Assembly: GCA_026397495.1 (NCBI GenBank)
Contig: JAPLUS010000398.1
Location: forward strand, 1-5,230
Reading direction: 5' to 3'
DNA from: Candidatus Zixiibacteriota bacterium
Lineage (GTDB): Bacteria > Zixibacteria > MSB-5A5 > GN15 > PGXB01
DNA length: 5,230 nucleotides
A program made the position numbers and the translations under genes. The notes beneath the pieces were generated by a model that saw only the letters and a list, made by a program, of their open reading frames with translations, had not been told where the DNA came from and ran no database searches. Shown one piece after another: positions 1 through 5,130 of this stretch (position 1 is its first letter; the number at the start of each line of letters is the position of its first letter).

Positions 1-138
1 GACTTGGTCGTCAAAATCGAGCACTTTGTTAAACGTTATAACGCCAACTCGAAACCCTTTGTCTGGACCGCCACGGCTGATTCAATCCTGCAAAAGGTCA
101 AGAGACTATGTCAATATATCTCTGGGACAGGACACTAG
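1..138 (+). CDS. IS630-family transposase, C-terminal end (5' part outside window)
   Basis: The first frame is open from the window edge to a TAG at 136-138 and gives 45 residues. They include 'HFVKRYNANSKPFVWTATA' followed by 'DSILQKVKRLCQYISGTGH'. The 'F(V)xxYN...KPFxWTATADSIL' pattern is characteristic of the extreme C-terminus of IS630-family DDE transposases. The family carries out cut-and-paste transposition at TA dinucleotides, often within CTAG. The catalytic residues lie upstream, outside the window, so it cannot be told whether the full gene is intact. The stop codon lies inside the CTAG that the adjacent IS5-type element used as target. Its left copy of the duplication supplies the TAG, so this reading frame was not changed by that insertion. 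The family call is firm; the state of the element is unknown. Confidence 0.85.
   Translation, partial: DLVVKIEHFVKRYNANSKPFVWTATADSILQKVKRLCQYISGTGH
135..138. repeat. Target-site duplication CTAG, left copy
   Basis: CTAG abuts the left terminal repeat, and the same four bases abut the right one. Its last three bases are the stop codon of the IS630-type transposase. CTAG fits the YTAR target preference known for IS5-group elements. Confidence 0.85.
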
Positions 139-154
139 CAGTTTGCTGAAAAAC
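139..154 (+). repeat. Left terminal inverted repeat of the IS5-family element
   Basis: CAGTTTGCTGAAAAAC matches the right terminal repeat in all 16 positions. Beyond position 154 the two ends diverge (TCTG on the left against AGCA on the right). This is the expected transposase binding and cleavage end. Confidence 0.93.
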
Positions 155-210
155 TCTGTTTGTAGTTGAAGTGAGATTAAAGGGGGGTTATCGTCTGGTG
201 GATTTGCCTT

Positions 211-217
211 GAAGGAG
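211..217 (+). promoter_or_regulatory. Ribosome binding site of the IS5-family transposase
   Basis: GAAGGAG lies eight bases before the ATG at 226. It supports that start over the in-frame ATG ten codons later. Confidence 0.75.
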
Positions 218-225
218 AGAGAGCT

Positions 226-1335
226 ATGCGTGGAGAGTCGAATCGCCAGGAAACGATGCTGAGTTTATGGACGCCGGAACAGCGGGTGCCGGCGGATCAT
301 CCGTTGCGGAAGATCAAGGCGTTAGCGGATCGGGAGTTGAAACGGTTGTCGCCAGTGTTTGACGCGATGTATTCACATACCGGTCGCCCGTCGGTTCCAC
401 CGGAGCGAGTGTTAAAGGCGTTGTTGCTGATGGCGCTGTATTCGATCAGAAGTGAGCGACAGTTGTGCGAGCAGTTGGATTACAATCTGTTGTTTCGTTG
501 GTTTCTGGACATGAATCAGATCGAGGAAAGCTTCGATGCGACGGTGTTTTGCAAGAACCGTCAGCGGCTGTTGGCGCATGAGGTCGGGAAGCTGTTTTTC
601 GATGGTGTGGTGAAGAGGGCTCAGGGCGGGGGTTTGATCAGCGCCGATCATTTTACGGTGGACTCGACGTTAATCGAGGCGTGGGCATCGTTGAAGAGCT
701 TTCGGCGCAAGGATACGAGCGAGACGAATCGTGATGAAGATGACCCGGGTAATGCGACGGTGAACTTTCATGGGGAGAAGCGGCGTAACGAGACGCATCA
801 ATCGACGACCGATCCGGAGAGTCGGTTGTATCGCAAGGGGCCGGGGAAGGAGGCAAAGCTCTATTATGCGGGACATGCGCTGATGGAGAACCGGCACGGA
901 TTATTGTTGGACATCAGCGTGACTCCGGCGGATACCAAGTCGCAGTGGACGTCGGCGGAGCAGATGTTGAAGCGTCAGGCGAAGAAACGACGGCGACCAG
1001 AGACCTTGGGAGGTGACAAGGGGTATGACACGAAGGGTTTTATTGGGATGTTACAGAAACGGCAGATTGCGCCGCACATCGCGGCGAACGACAATCGTCC
1101 GGGTGGTTCGGCGGTCACCAAACAGATCAGAAAACGCAAGGGCTACGCCATCAGTCAGCGAGTGCGCAAACGCATCGAGGAGATCTTCGGCTGGATGAAA
1201 ACGATTGGTGGGTTGCGAAAGACACGTCACAAGGGTCGAGCGCGAACACAATTGGCCGCCGAGATTGTCGGCACCGCCTACAATCTCTTACGCATCGCGA
1301 AACTGAAACCTGATCTGGGGATGGTGAGTGGGTAA
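226..1335 (+). CDS. IS5-family DDE transposase, full length (369 aa)
   Basis: This enzyme cuts and rejoins the ends of the surrounding IS element. The N-terminal part (about residues 20-110) carries the conserved transposase N-terminal domain (DUF772 type), with 'VPADHPLRKIKAL', 'GRPSVPPERVLKALLLMALY' and 'SERQLCEQLDYNLLFRWFL'. The RNase-H-like catalytic domain follows. The first Asp is D146 in 'HFTVDSTLIEAWAS', and the second is D264 in 'GGDKGYD'. The catalytic Glu is E318 in 'RKRIEEIFGWMK', where E318 and K325 are separated by six residues, as in the IS5-type Y(2)R(3)E(6)K signature. The Tyr position of that signature is Gln311. The arm between D146 and D264 is hydrophilic and includes 'SRLYRKGPGKEAKLYY'. 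No frameshift or missing catalytic residue is visible, so the protein is probably functional. The start is set by a strong Shine-Dalgarno sequence just upstream. Confidence 0.95.
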   Translation: MRGESNRQETMLSLWTPEQRVPADHPLRKIKALADRELKRLSPVFDAMYSHTGRPSVPPERVLKALLLMALYSIRSERQLCEQLDYNLLFRWFLDMNQIEESFDATVFCKNRQRLLAHEVGKLFFDGVVKRAQGGGLISADHFTVDSTLIEAWASLKSFRRKDTSETNRDEDDPGNATVNFHGEKRRNETHQSTTDPESRLYRKGPGKEAKLYYAGHALMENRHGLLLDISVTPADTKSQWTSAEQMLKRQAKKRRRPETLGGDKGYDTKGFIGMLQKRQIAPHIAANDNRPGGSAVTKQIRKRKGYAISQRVRKRIEEIFGWMKTIGGLRKTRHKGRARTQLAAEIVGTAYNLLRIAKLKPDLGMVSG

Positions 1336-1467
1336 GCGAGACCAGATCGCGATTTGAAGTCAACCACAGACACAGGAAACGCCCCTAAGACCACAAACTT
1401 CCCCTAAAATAATCGGCAAGCAACGAAAACGCTCCATCGAGAAAGCCAATCATCAACGCGCGATGCT

Positions 1468-1483
1468 GTTTTTCAGCAAACTG
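1468..1483 (-). repeat. Right terminal inverted repeat of the IS5-family element
   Basis: GTTTTTCAGCAAACTG is the perfect reverse complement of the left end. It is followed directly by the CTAG target duplication. Confidence 0.93.
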
Positions 1484-1487
1484 CTAG
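1484..1487. repeat. Target-site duplication CTAG, right copy
   Basis: CTAG abuts the right terminal repeat and pairs with the copy at 135-138. A further CTAG lies at 1491-1494, within CTAGGTCCTAG. IS630-family elements also favour CTAG, so the original right end of the IS630 element may lie close by, but its terminal repeat cannot be identified from one end alone. Confidence 0.85.
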
Positions 1488-1695
1488 GTCCTAGCATGAT
1501 CTATGCTTTGATGAGCGATGCAATTGTGGATATCTTCTCAGACGAAGGGGTGACCTTCGAGTCCTGTCCCCGACGGTTCCGTGTTGTTGGTTATTCTCCC
1601 GTGTTTAGTTTCTCCGGCTTGCCATGACCTTCGGGTTCTAACCTTCACGGTCAACCTTTGGGGGGGGTCACGCAAGTAACTGTGGAATATGAATT
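1488..1695. other. Non-coding stretch between the IS element and the tRNA fragment
   Basis: No recognisable gene is present. A 43-codon plus-strand frame (ATG 1496 to TGA 1625-1627, beginning MIYALMSDAIVDIFSDEG) has no clear ribosome binding site and no recognised similarity. It may be chance or a gene remnant. The stretch contains GACCTTCGGGTT at 1626-1637, identical to the anticodon-stem/variable-loop complement of the tRNA fragment at 1724-1735. A two-mismatch copy lies at 1552-1563. It also has a run of eight G at about 1662-1669. Confidence 0.5.
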
Positions 1696-1741
1696 TGGTA
1701 GCGGGGGCAGGATTTGAACCTGCGACCTTCGGGTTATGAGC
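1696..1741 (-). pseudogene. 3' half of a tRNA-Met(CAU) gene, probable attachment-site remnant
   Basis: Read on the minus strand, the 46 bases fold as the 3' half of a tRNA. The parts in order are: anticodon loop CTCATAA (anticodon CAT), 3' anticodon stem CCCGA, variable loop AGGTC, T-stem GCAGG, T-loop TTCAAAT, T-stem CCTGC, acceptor strand CCCCGCT, discriminator A and an encoded CCA. The 5' half is missing. Upstream of the anticodon loop only one stem base fits, and the sequence then becomes unrelated (AAAAAG on the minus strand). A clean break at the anticodon stem is typical of tyrosine-recombinase integration into a tRNA gene, where a 3' fragment marks the far end of the element. By that logic the element would lie on the 5' side of the fragment, at coordinates above 1741. 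No integrase is visible in the window. Confidence 0.8.
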
Positions 1742-1760
1742 TTTTTCAGCATCCCTAACA

Positions 1761-1790
1761 CAGGACAATACCGGACACTAGAGGACAACA
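1761..1790 (+). repeat. Three tandem 10-bp repeats (NNGGACANNA)
   Basis: CAGGACAATA, CCGGACACTA and GAGGACAACA follow each other without gaps. Each shares GGACA at positions 3-7 and A at position 10. The period of 10 bp places every copy on nearly the same helical face. They begin 20 bases from the tRNA-Met fragment, and an inverted GTTGTCC follows at 1825-1831. Arm-type binding sites of a tyrosine recombinase are one possible reading, but only three short copies are present. Confidence 0.55.
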
Positions 1791-1941
1791 GTGGCAAAGA
1801 CTTACGTTTTCCATTTTGTTCGGTGTTGTCCCGTTTTATCCCTTGTTACGGCCTGTTATGTTAGACAGGTGTTAGAAGAAGCTGTATGTCAAACGTGGAA
1901 TACTATGCACACATTTGCGGTCCCAGCTCTCGTGTCTTTAG

Positions 1942-1964
1942 AGGTGGAGTGGAATCGAACCCCC
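1942..1964 (-). other. Degraded tRNA/tmRNA-like 3' end (T-arm and acceptor)
   Basis: The minus strand reads GGGGG, T-loop TTCGATT, then CCACTCCACCT. This matches the T-arm/acceptor end at 4995-5019: 14 identical bases (1951-1964 against 5006-5019) plus GTGGAG, but five bases are missing between those blocks. The T-stem therefore no longer pairs well. No 5' portion of a tRNA is present. It is probably a decayed attachment-site copy, although T-arm sequence is conserved enough that an independent tRNA origin is possible. Confidence 0.4.
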
Positions 1965-2249
1965 TTCCCTTCTAACTCAACAATCAATGTTGATTCACGC
2001 GATCGGATGCTTGATTCGTTGAGGGAGATCTCGCCAGGCTTCAGATCTGATATCACTCTGAGGTGAGAGATTCATTCTCCGTAAGCCATCAAATTGATCG
2101 TAATCGTTTGTTATACAACGAGTTATGAAGCGGAGAGTGAGGGATTCAATAAGTGTTTTTCTGACCAAGTCGCTCTGGCCCAATATATTCGGCATAATTC
2201 GTTGTGTTATTGAAGGTTGGGTACTACAAGTTTGTTACAGTTCGATTGA

Positions 2250-2492
2250 GTTACTGCAAGTTCCACGAAGTTCGCGGTTAGAAAACCGTTAGAAAGGCGT
2301 GCTGTCCGAACTGACCCATTCGCTTCCATTGACGAGGTCGATCATCTCTGGGATCACGATGCAGAGATGCTCATCGATGATGAAAAGATTGTCTTTACTT
2401 CGGATGACGTCTCCTTGCGAACGGCTGGCATGGGGAATGAAGCCACTCGCGAAGTCATGTGTGTCTTCACTACAAAGAGTGCTCGGTCGTGA
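2250..2492 (+). pseudogene. Coding-looking fragment without a start codon, unknown function
   Basis: The frame is open from just after a TGA at 2247-2249 to a TGA at 2490-2492 (80 codons). The second half reads like real acidic protein: 'DPFASIDEVDHLWDHDAEML', then 'IDDEKIVFTSDDVSLRTAG' and 'NEATREVMCVFTTKSARS'. No ATG or GTG occurs in frame before the Met in 'DAEML' (about 2370), and no ribosome binding site is visible there. It is therefore most likely the surviving 3' end of a gene whose front is lost. I do not recognise the family. Its stop codon directly abuts the stop codon of the convergent surface-protein gene. A chance open frame cannot be excluded. Confidence 0.35.
2277..2295 (+). 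repeat. Short tandem repeat GTTAGAAA x2
   Basis: GTTAGAAA occurs at 2277-2284 and 2288-2295, an 11-bp period. The first copy also forms a small CGGTT-AGAA-AACCG hairpin (2275-2288). There is no T-run after it on either strand, so it is not a convincing intrinsic terminator for the convergent gene. Confidence 0.35.
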
Positions 2493-4688
2493 CTACTCTC
2501 CCTCTTGCCCCACCGGCTCCTTTTCAATGGTCGGCTTTTCTTTAGCCATCCGGCTTCTTTCCTCTTCCATTTTGGCCCTTTCTTTTTCCATGTTTGTCTG
2601 GACTTCTGCACTCTGTGCTTTCAATTGTTCGGGAGTCGGTCCTTCGGATTTTGCGAGCCTTACATCCTCATATCCTCTCCGCTTGGTAACGACTCGGTAG
2701 GAGAAGGACTGCAAAAATGATGGATCGAGGTCGATATGAAATTGGCCTTCCCTGAGCTGCCCTTCGCCGAAATCCTCAAACCAGACCTCTGGAGACTCCT
2801 GGCAGGACACCAAACGATACTCCCCATTGTCAACTTTGACGACTGCATTTTTGTCACCCGCTACATCGAGGGTTCCTTGTACCCAGACAGTCCCCCTAAA
2901 GAACGCTGCCAAAGTCGGACCTTCAGCATAGATGCCATATCTCGTCCCCGTTCCATAATTAGGAACAACAAAATAACCTCCATAGGCATCTCCGCTGCCG
3001 GTGTTTTGGCCGAGACCATATACACCGGTGCAGGAGGTAGCATCATCGTTGTAACCCCAGCTGGCGACTCCTGTATGGCTCCCTGTGCCGGAGTTGGAGG
3101 TGAGAAAAGCTCCACCAATAGTGTTCCCCGAAGAACTACTGGTAGCAGTACCGTTGACACCATAGACAGTCCCGGTGGAGGAGTTGGAAGCAGTACCCAG
3201 AATACCATATGTGTCATTGGCCGAATTACTGCTACTTTGAGAATAAACTCCGTAATGCGATCCGGTGCCGAGATCAGAGACATCAAACAAGCCACCGTAT
3301 ACCGTACCGGTCGAGCCGTTCTCAGCATGACTGTGAAAGCCGTAGTTAGGGCTTGAGGAGGAAGCATCGCTGACAGTTTTCACCCCATAGTGTATCCCTG
3401 TTCCTGAAGATGAGGCTGCGAAGTATCCGCCATAGACACTTCCGGTTGAAGTATTGGACCCGGATCCATAGTAGCCATATGTGCTAGCGCTTGATGAAGC
3501 GGATGAAACTGCTCTCACTCCATAATGGGTACCTGTGCCGCCAGTGTTGTTCGAAAAGTAGCCGCCGTACACAGTACCCGTGGAAGTGTTTGAAGCCCAG
3601 CCCATAACACCGTATGTTGCTGCAGAAGAGGATCCATAGCTCTCGGTTCGGATTCCATAATGGAGACCCGTGCCGGAACTAGAGGTTTCGAACCAACCGC
3701 CATAAGCATTGCCGCTGGAAGTGTTTTCTGCCAGACCGAAAGTTCCATAGGAGGAAACACCGGATGCGCCATAACCTTCGGCCCTGAGACCATAGTGAAC
3801 TCCGGTGCCGCCGGATAGAGCGGAAAGGTATCCACCGTAAGTAACACCATTCGAATTGCTGCTGCCGACTCCATAGATGCCGTAGGCCGGATTGGAAGAG
3901 CCAAGACCCTGCGCATAAATGCCATAATGGGTGCCACTACCACCAGAGTTGGCGGAGAACGAGCCGCCGTAGGCATCACCACCGGAACTGTGATTGGCGT
4001 TCGCAAGAACACCATACGCGGCAGAGGCTGGAGAGGAACTCGCTACCTCTGCTCTCACTCCGAAATGAACGCCCGTGCCGGAATCAGAAGTGGTGAAATA
4101 GCCGCCATTAACAGAACCGGTTGAGCTGTTCGAGGCATGTCCTTGAACCCCTGATAGAGTAGATGAACTGCTGCCAGAGGTCTTCCCCAAGAAAGCAGAT
4201 CCGGAACTTGAGATAACGCTATCCGGGCCAATTGAGTTTACGAAGATCAATTCACAGTCAGAGCAATCTGTCGCAGCACCGCTTTTGGCATAATAGGCGG
4301 TATCGGCTAGCAGGGACCTATAGGCATAAGGCATGCTAACCATCCGCAGCGCCCGGCTTGCAGCAACACCATCTTTGGAAATGGAGAGCCATCGTACTGA
4401 ACCCGAAAAGACACTCGGGGGAATAGGCGTAATTGAACCGAGCAGAACAGCAAAGAGGCCATCCTTGACGATGACGCCTGTCTGCGACTCTTCCCATAAT
4501 GGCCTGCTGCAAAGTGAATCGGCACAGATATCAAAGACGAGATCGACGGTATCGTTGACCGGTGCGCCCACTGCATCTATGAGCCGTCCTTGATAGTTGA
4601 TTGACTGAGGAATCGCGCCGAATGCGAGAGATGGCCAAAAGGCCACTAAGGCCAACCCGACAATCCAGCATGCATTAGTGCACTTCAT
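2493..4688 (-). CDS. Secreted repeat-rich surface protein with INYQGRL N-terminal domain (731 aa)
   Basis: The exact function is unknown; the architecture points to an exported, cell-surface or extracellular structural protein. Residues 1-25 form a Sec signal peptide (Lys3, hydrophobic core, likely cleavage after AFG or AFGA). Residues 26-130 match the common secreted domain starting 'IPQSINYQGRLIDAVGAPVN', continuing with 'PLWEESQTGVIVKDGLFAVL' and ending 'VSMPYAYRSLLADTA'. A CxxC (C142-C145) precedes 'ELIFVNSIGPDSV'. Residues 179 to about 594 are Gly/Ser/Tyr repeats in 15-residue modules. Residues 596-680 carry 'FFRGTVWVQGTLDVAG', 'CQESPEVWFEDFGEGQLREG' and 'YRVVTKRRGYEDVRLAK', a C-terminal domain often paired with this N-terminus. 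Residues 684-725 are charged and probably helical, perhaps a coiled coil. The ATG at 4688 is supported by AAGGAGT nine bases upstream and by the signal peptide directly after it. The gene is monocistronic. No enzyme motif is seen. Confidence 0.9.
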   Translation of the reverse strand: MKCTNACWIVGLALVAFWPSLAFGAIPQSINYQGRLIDAVGAPVNDTVDLVFDICADSLCSRPLWEESQTGVIVKDGLFAVLLGSITPIPPSVFSGSVRWLSISKDGVAASRALRMVSMPYAYRSLLADTAYYAKSGAATDCSDCELIFVNSIGPDSVISSSGSAFLGKTSGSSSSTLSGVQGHASNSSTGSVNGGYFTTSDSGTGVHFGVRAEVASSSPASAAYGVLANANHSSGGDAYGGSFSANSGGSGTHYGIYAQGLGSSNPAYGIYGVGSSNSNGVTYGGYLSALSGGTGVHYGLRAEGYGASGVSSYGTFGLAENTSSGNAYGGWFETSSSGTGLHYGIRTESYGSSSAATYGVMGWASNTSTGTVYGGYFSNNTGGTGTHYGVRAVSSASSSASTYGYYGSGSNTSTGSVYGGYFAASSSGTGIHYGVKTVSDASSSSPNYGFHSHAENGSTGTVYGGLFDVSDLGTGSHYGVYSQSSSNSANDTYGILGTASNSSTGTVYGVNGTATSSSSGNTIGGAFLTSNSGTGSHTGVASWGYNDDATSCTGVYGLGQNTGSGDAYGGYFVVPNYGTGTRYGIYAEGPTLAAFFRGTVWVQGTLDVAGDKNAVVKVDNGEYRLVSCQESPEVWFEDFGEGQLREGQFHIDLDPSFLQSFSYRVVTKRRGYEDVRLAKSEGPTPEQLKAQSAEVQTNMEKERAKMEEERSRMAKEKPTIEKEPVGQEGE
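2907..4154 (-). repeat. Coding repeats: 15-residue YG modules in 45-residue A-B-C units
   Basis: This span encodes residues 179-594 of the surface protein. Nine A-type modules begin at residues 194, 240, 284, 329, 374, 419, 464, 524 and 569. They follow the pattern YGGYFxxxxxGTGxH (for example YGGYFSNNTGGTGTH). Each is followed by a B module (YGVRAVSSASSSAST), and nearly all by a C module (YGVMGWASNTSTGTV). The steps are 46, 44, 45, 45, 45, 45, then 60 and 45 residues. The 60 is a 45-residue unit plus one orphan module at 509-523 (YGVNGTATSSSSGNT). A leading C module sits at 179-193. Copies differ at many bases, so the pattern is kept mainly at protein level. A beta-solenoid or beta-prism shaft is a reasonable structural inference. 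Confidence 0.85.
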
Positions 4689-4696
4689 ATATTATT

Positions 4697-4703
4697 ACTC
4701 CTT
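4697..4703 (-). promoter_or_regulatory. Ribosome binding site of the surface-protein gene
   Basis: On the minus strand AAGGAGT precedes the ATG by eight bases (4689-4696). This is strong complementarity at ideal spacing and it decides the start. Confidence 0.8.
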
Positions 4704-4809
4704 GGAGATAAGCGTCAATGTGAGAAAGATTCCTGCCCTTCGGCGAAACCGAAAACAACTTCAGTACTGAGACTCTGAAATTGGTCCGGCTTCGTCTGAA
4801 TCTGTCCTC

Positions 4810-4837
4810 AATTTAGTGAAGTTTGCCGGATTGTCAA
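4810..4837 (-). promoter_or_regulatory. Candidate sigma70-type promoter of the surface-protein gene
   Basis: The minus strand carries a perfect TTGACA (4832-4837) and, 16 bp downstream, TAAATT (4810-4815), which agrees with TATAAT at four of six positions. Transcription from it would leave a leader of roughly 115 bases before the ATG. No operator or riboswitch-like structure is evident in that leader. Confidence 0.45.
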
Positions 4838-4994
4838 CTAGCAGGTAGGAGGAGCGGGGTCGTAGCTTCACAGCGGTACGACAACTTTTGTGTGAGTTTG
4901 GCCGGGGACTCTTGTATCAGCGAAGCAGGATGAGGAGCAGTCAGGTGTAGGTCAATGCCGCTTCGGTTTTGACATCAATTCTGCTCAAAAACAG
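4838..4994. other. Intergenic stretch without recognised gene
   Basis: Open frames here are short, unsupported by ribosome binding sites and unlike known proteins. No clear terminator or repeat is seen. Confidence 0.5.
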
Positions 4995-5019
4995 TGGAGG
5001 CGGGGGGAATCGAACCCCC
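4995..5019 (-). other. tmRNA-like 3' end (T-arm plus acceptor), probable attachment-site remnant
   Basis: The minus strand reads T-stem GGGGG, T-loop TTCGATT, T-stem CCCCC, acceptor strand CGCCTCC and discriminator A. This is the form seen at the 3' end of many ssrA (tmRNA) genes, which pair CGCCTCC with a 5' GGGGGCG. The encoded CCA is replaced by CTG. Nothing resembling the rest of tmRNA lies on the 5' side (5020-5230), so this is not a tmRNA gene. The 3' end of ssrA is a frequent integration site, and an attachment remnant is the best explanation. A tRNA other than tmRNA remains possible. A 43-codon minus-strand frame (4985-5113) runs across it and reads 'MRRNLVTTPLNSLSP', which could be the tail of a lost integrase or chance. 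Confidence 0.5.
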
Positions 5020-5130
5020 GACTCGCTATGGGGGACAAGGAGTTAAGTGGCGTTGTGACCAAATTGCGACGCATTTTTGACCCCTCATTTTTGGCTTTCA
5101 AGAATAGCGGTGTTCAAGTGATGAAAATCA

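Larger units (their letters stand above)
139..1483 (+). mobile_element. Complete IS5-family insertion sequence (1345 bp)
   Basis: Both ends can be placed exactly. The left end begins CAGTTTGCTGAAAAAC (139-154), and the right end is its perfect reverse complement (1468-1483). CTAG lies immediately outside each end (135-138 and 1484-1487). A 4-bp YTAR-type duplication is what IS5-group elements make. The single gene inside fills most of the element, with 87 bp of left and 148 bp of right non-coding sequence. The intact ORF, perfect terminal repeats and perfect duplication suggest a fairly recent insertion and a potentially active copy. The subgroup and the named isoform cannot be given without a comparison to a catalogue. 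Confidence 0.93.
1742..2249. other. Gene-poor stretch with short repeats beside the tRNA fragment
   Basis: No frame here looks like a real gene. The longer open frames have no recognisable motifs and no good ribosome binding site. Visible structure includes phased 10-bp repeats at 1761-1790, described separately. GTTGTCC at 1825-1831 inverts the GGACAAC at 1783-1789. A CCTGT/ACAGG hairpin occurs at 1852-1869. An imperfect palindrome (CGTTTGTTATACAACG, 2105-2120) sits inside outer arms CTCCG/CGGAG. A degraded tRNA-like 3' end lies at 1942-1964. The whole is best read as decayed mobile-element end DNA. Confidence 0.5.

Noticed and set aside
1538..1768. Minus-strand 76-codon frame containing 'NPKVAGSNPAPATK'
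   Set aside because: That peptide is the translation of the tRNA-Met 3' half, a well-known spurious gene type. The rest has no recognisable features.
1852..1869. CCTGT/ACAGG hairpin containing GTTAGAC, resembling an integron attC core
   Set aside because: GTTAGAC fits GTTRRRY, but no matching RYYYAAC partner or paired inner core sites were found at a suitable distance, and no integrase or cassette array is visible.
1791..2066. Plus-strand 91-codon frame across the gene-poor stretch
   Set aside because: It starts with GTG without a convincing ribosome binding site and reads through the antisense of the degraded tRNA-like end ('EWNRTPFPSNSTIN'), so it is not a gene.
2105..2137. Nested imperfect palindromes (CGTTTGTTATACAACG, CTCCG/CGGAG)
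   Set aside because: The stems are short and imperfect and no T-run follows, so neither a terminator nor an operator can be supported.
2736..4124. Several frames of 60-200 codons overlapping the surface-protein gene on both strands
   Set aside because: They are shadows of a Gly/Ser-rich repetitive gene with few stops in other frames. None has an independent start signal or protein motif.
2907..4154. CRISPR-like array suggested by regular repetition
   Set aside because: The regularity is a 135-bp protein-coding period with no identical short repeats separated by unique spacers.
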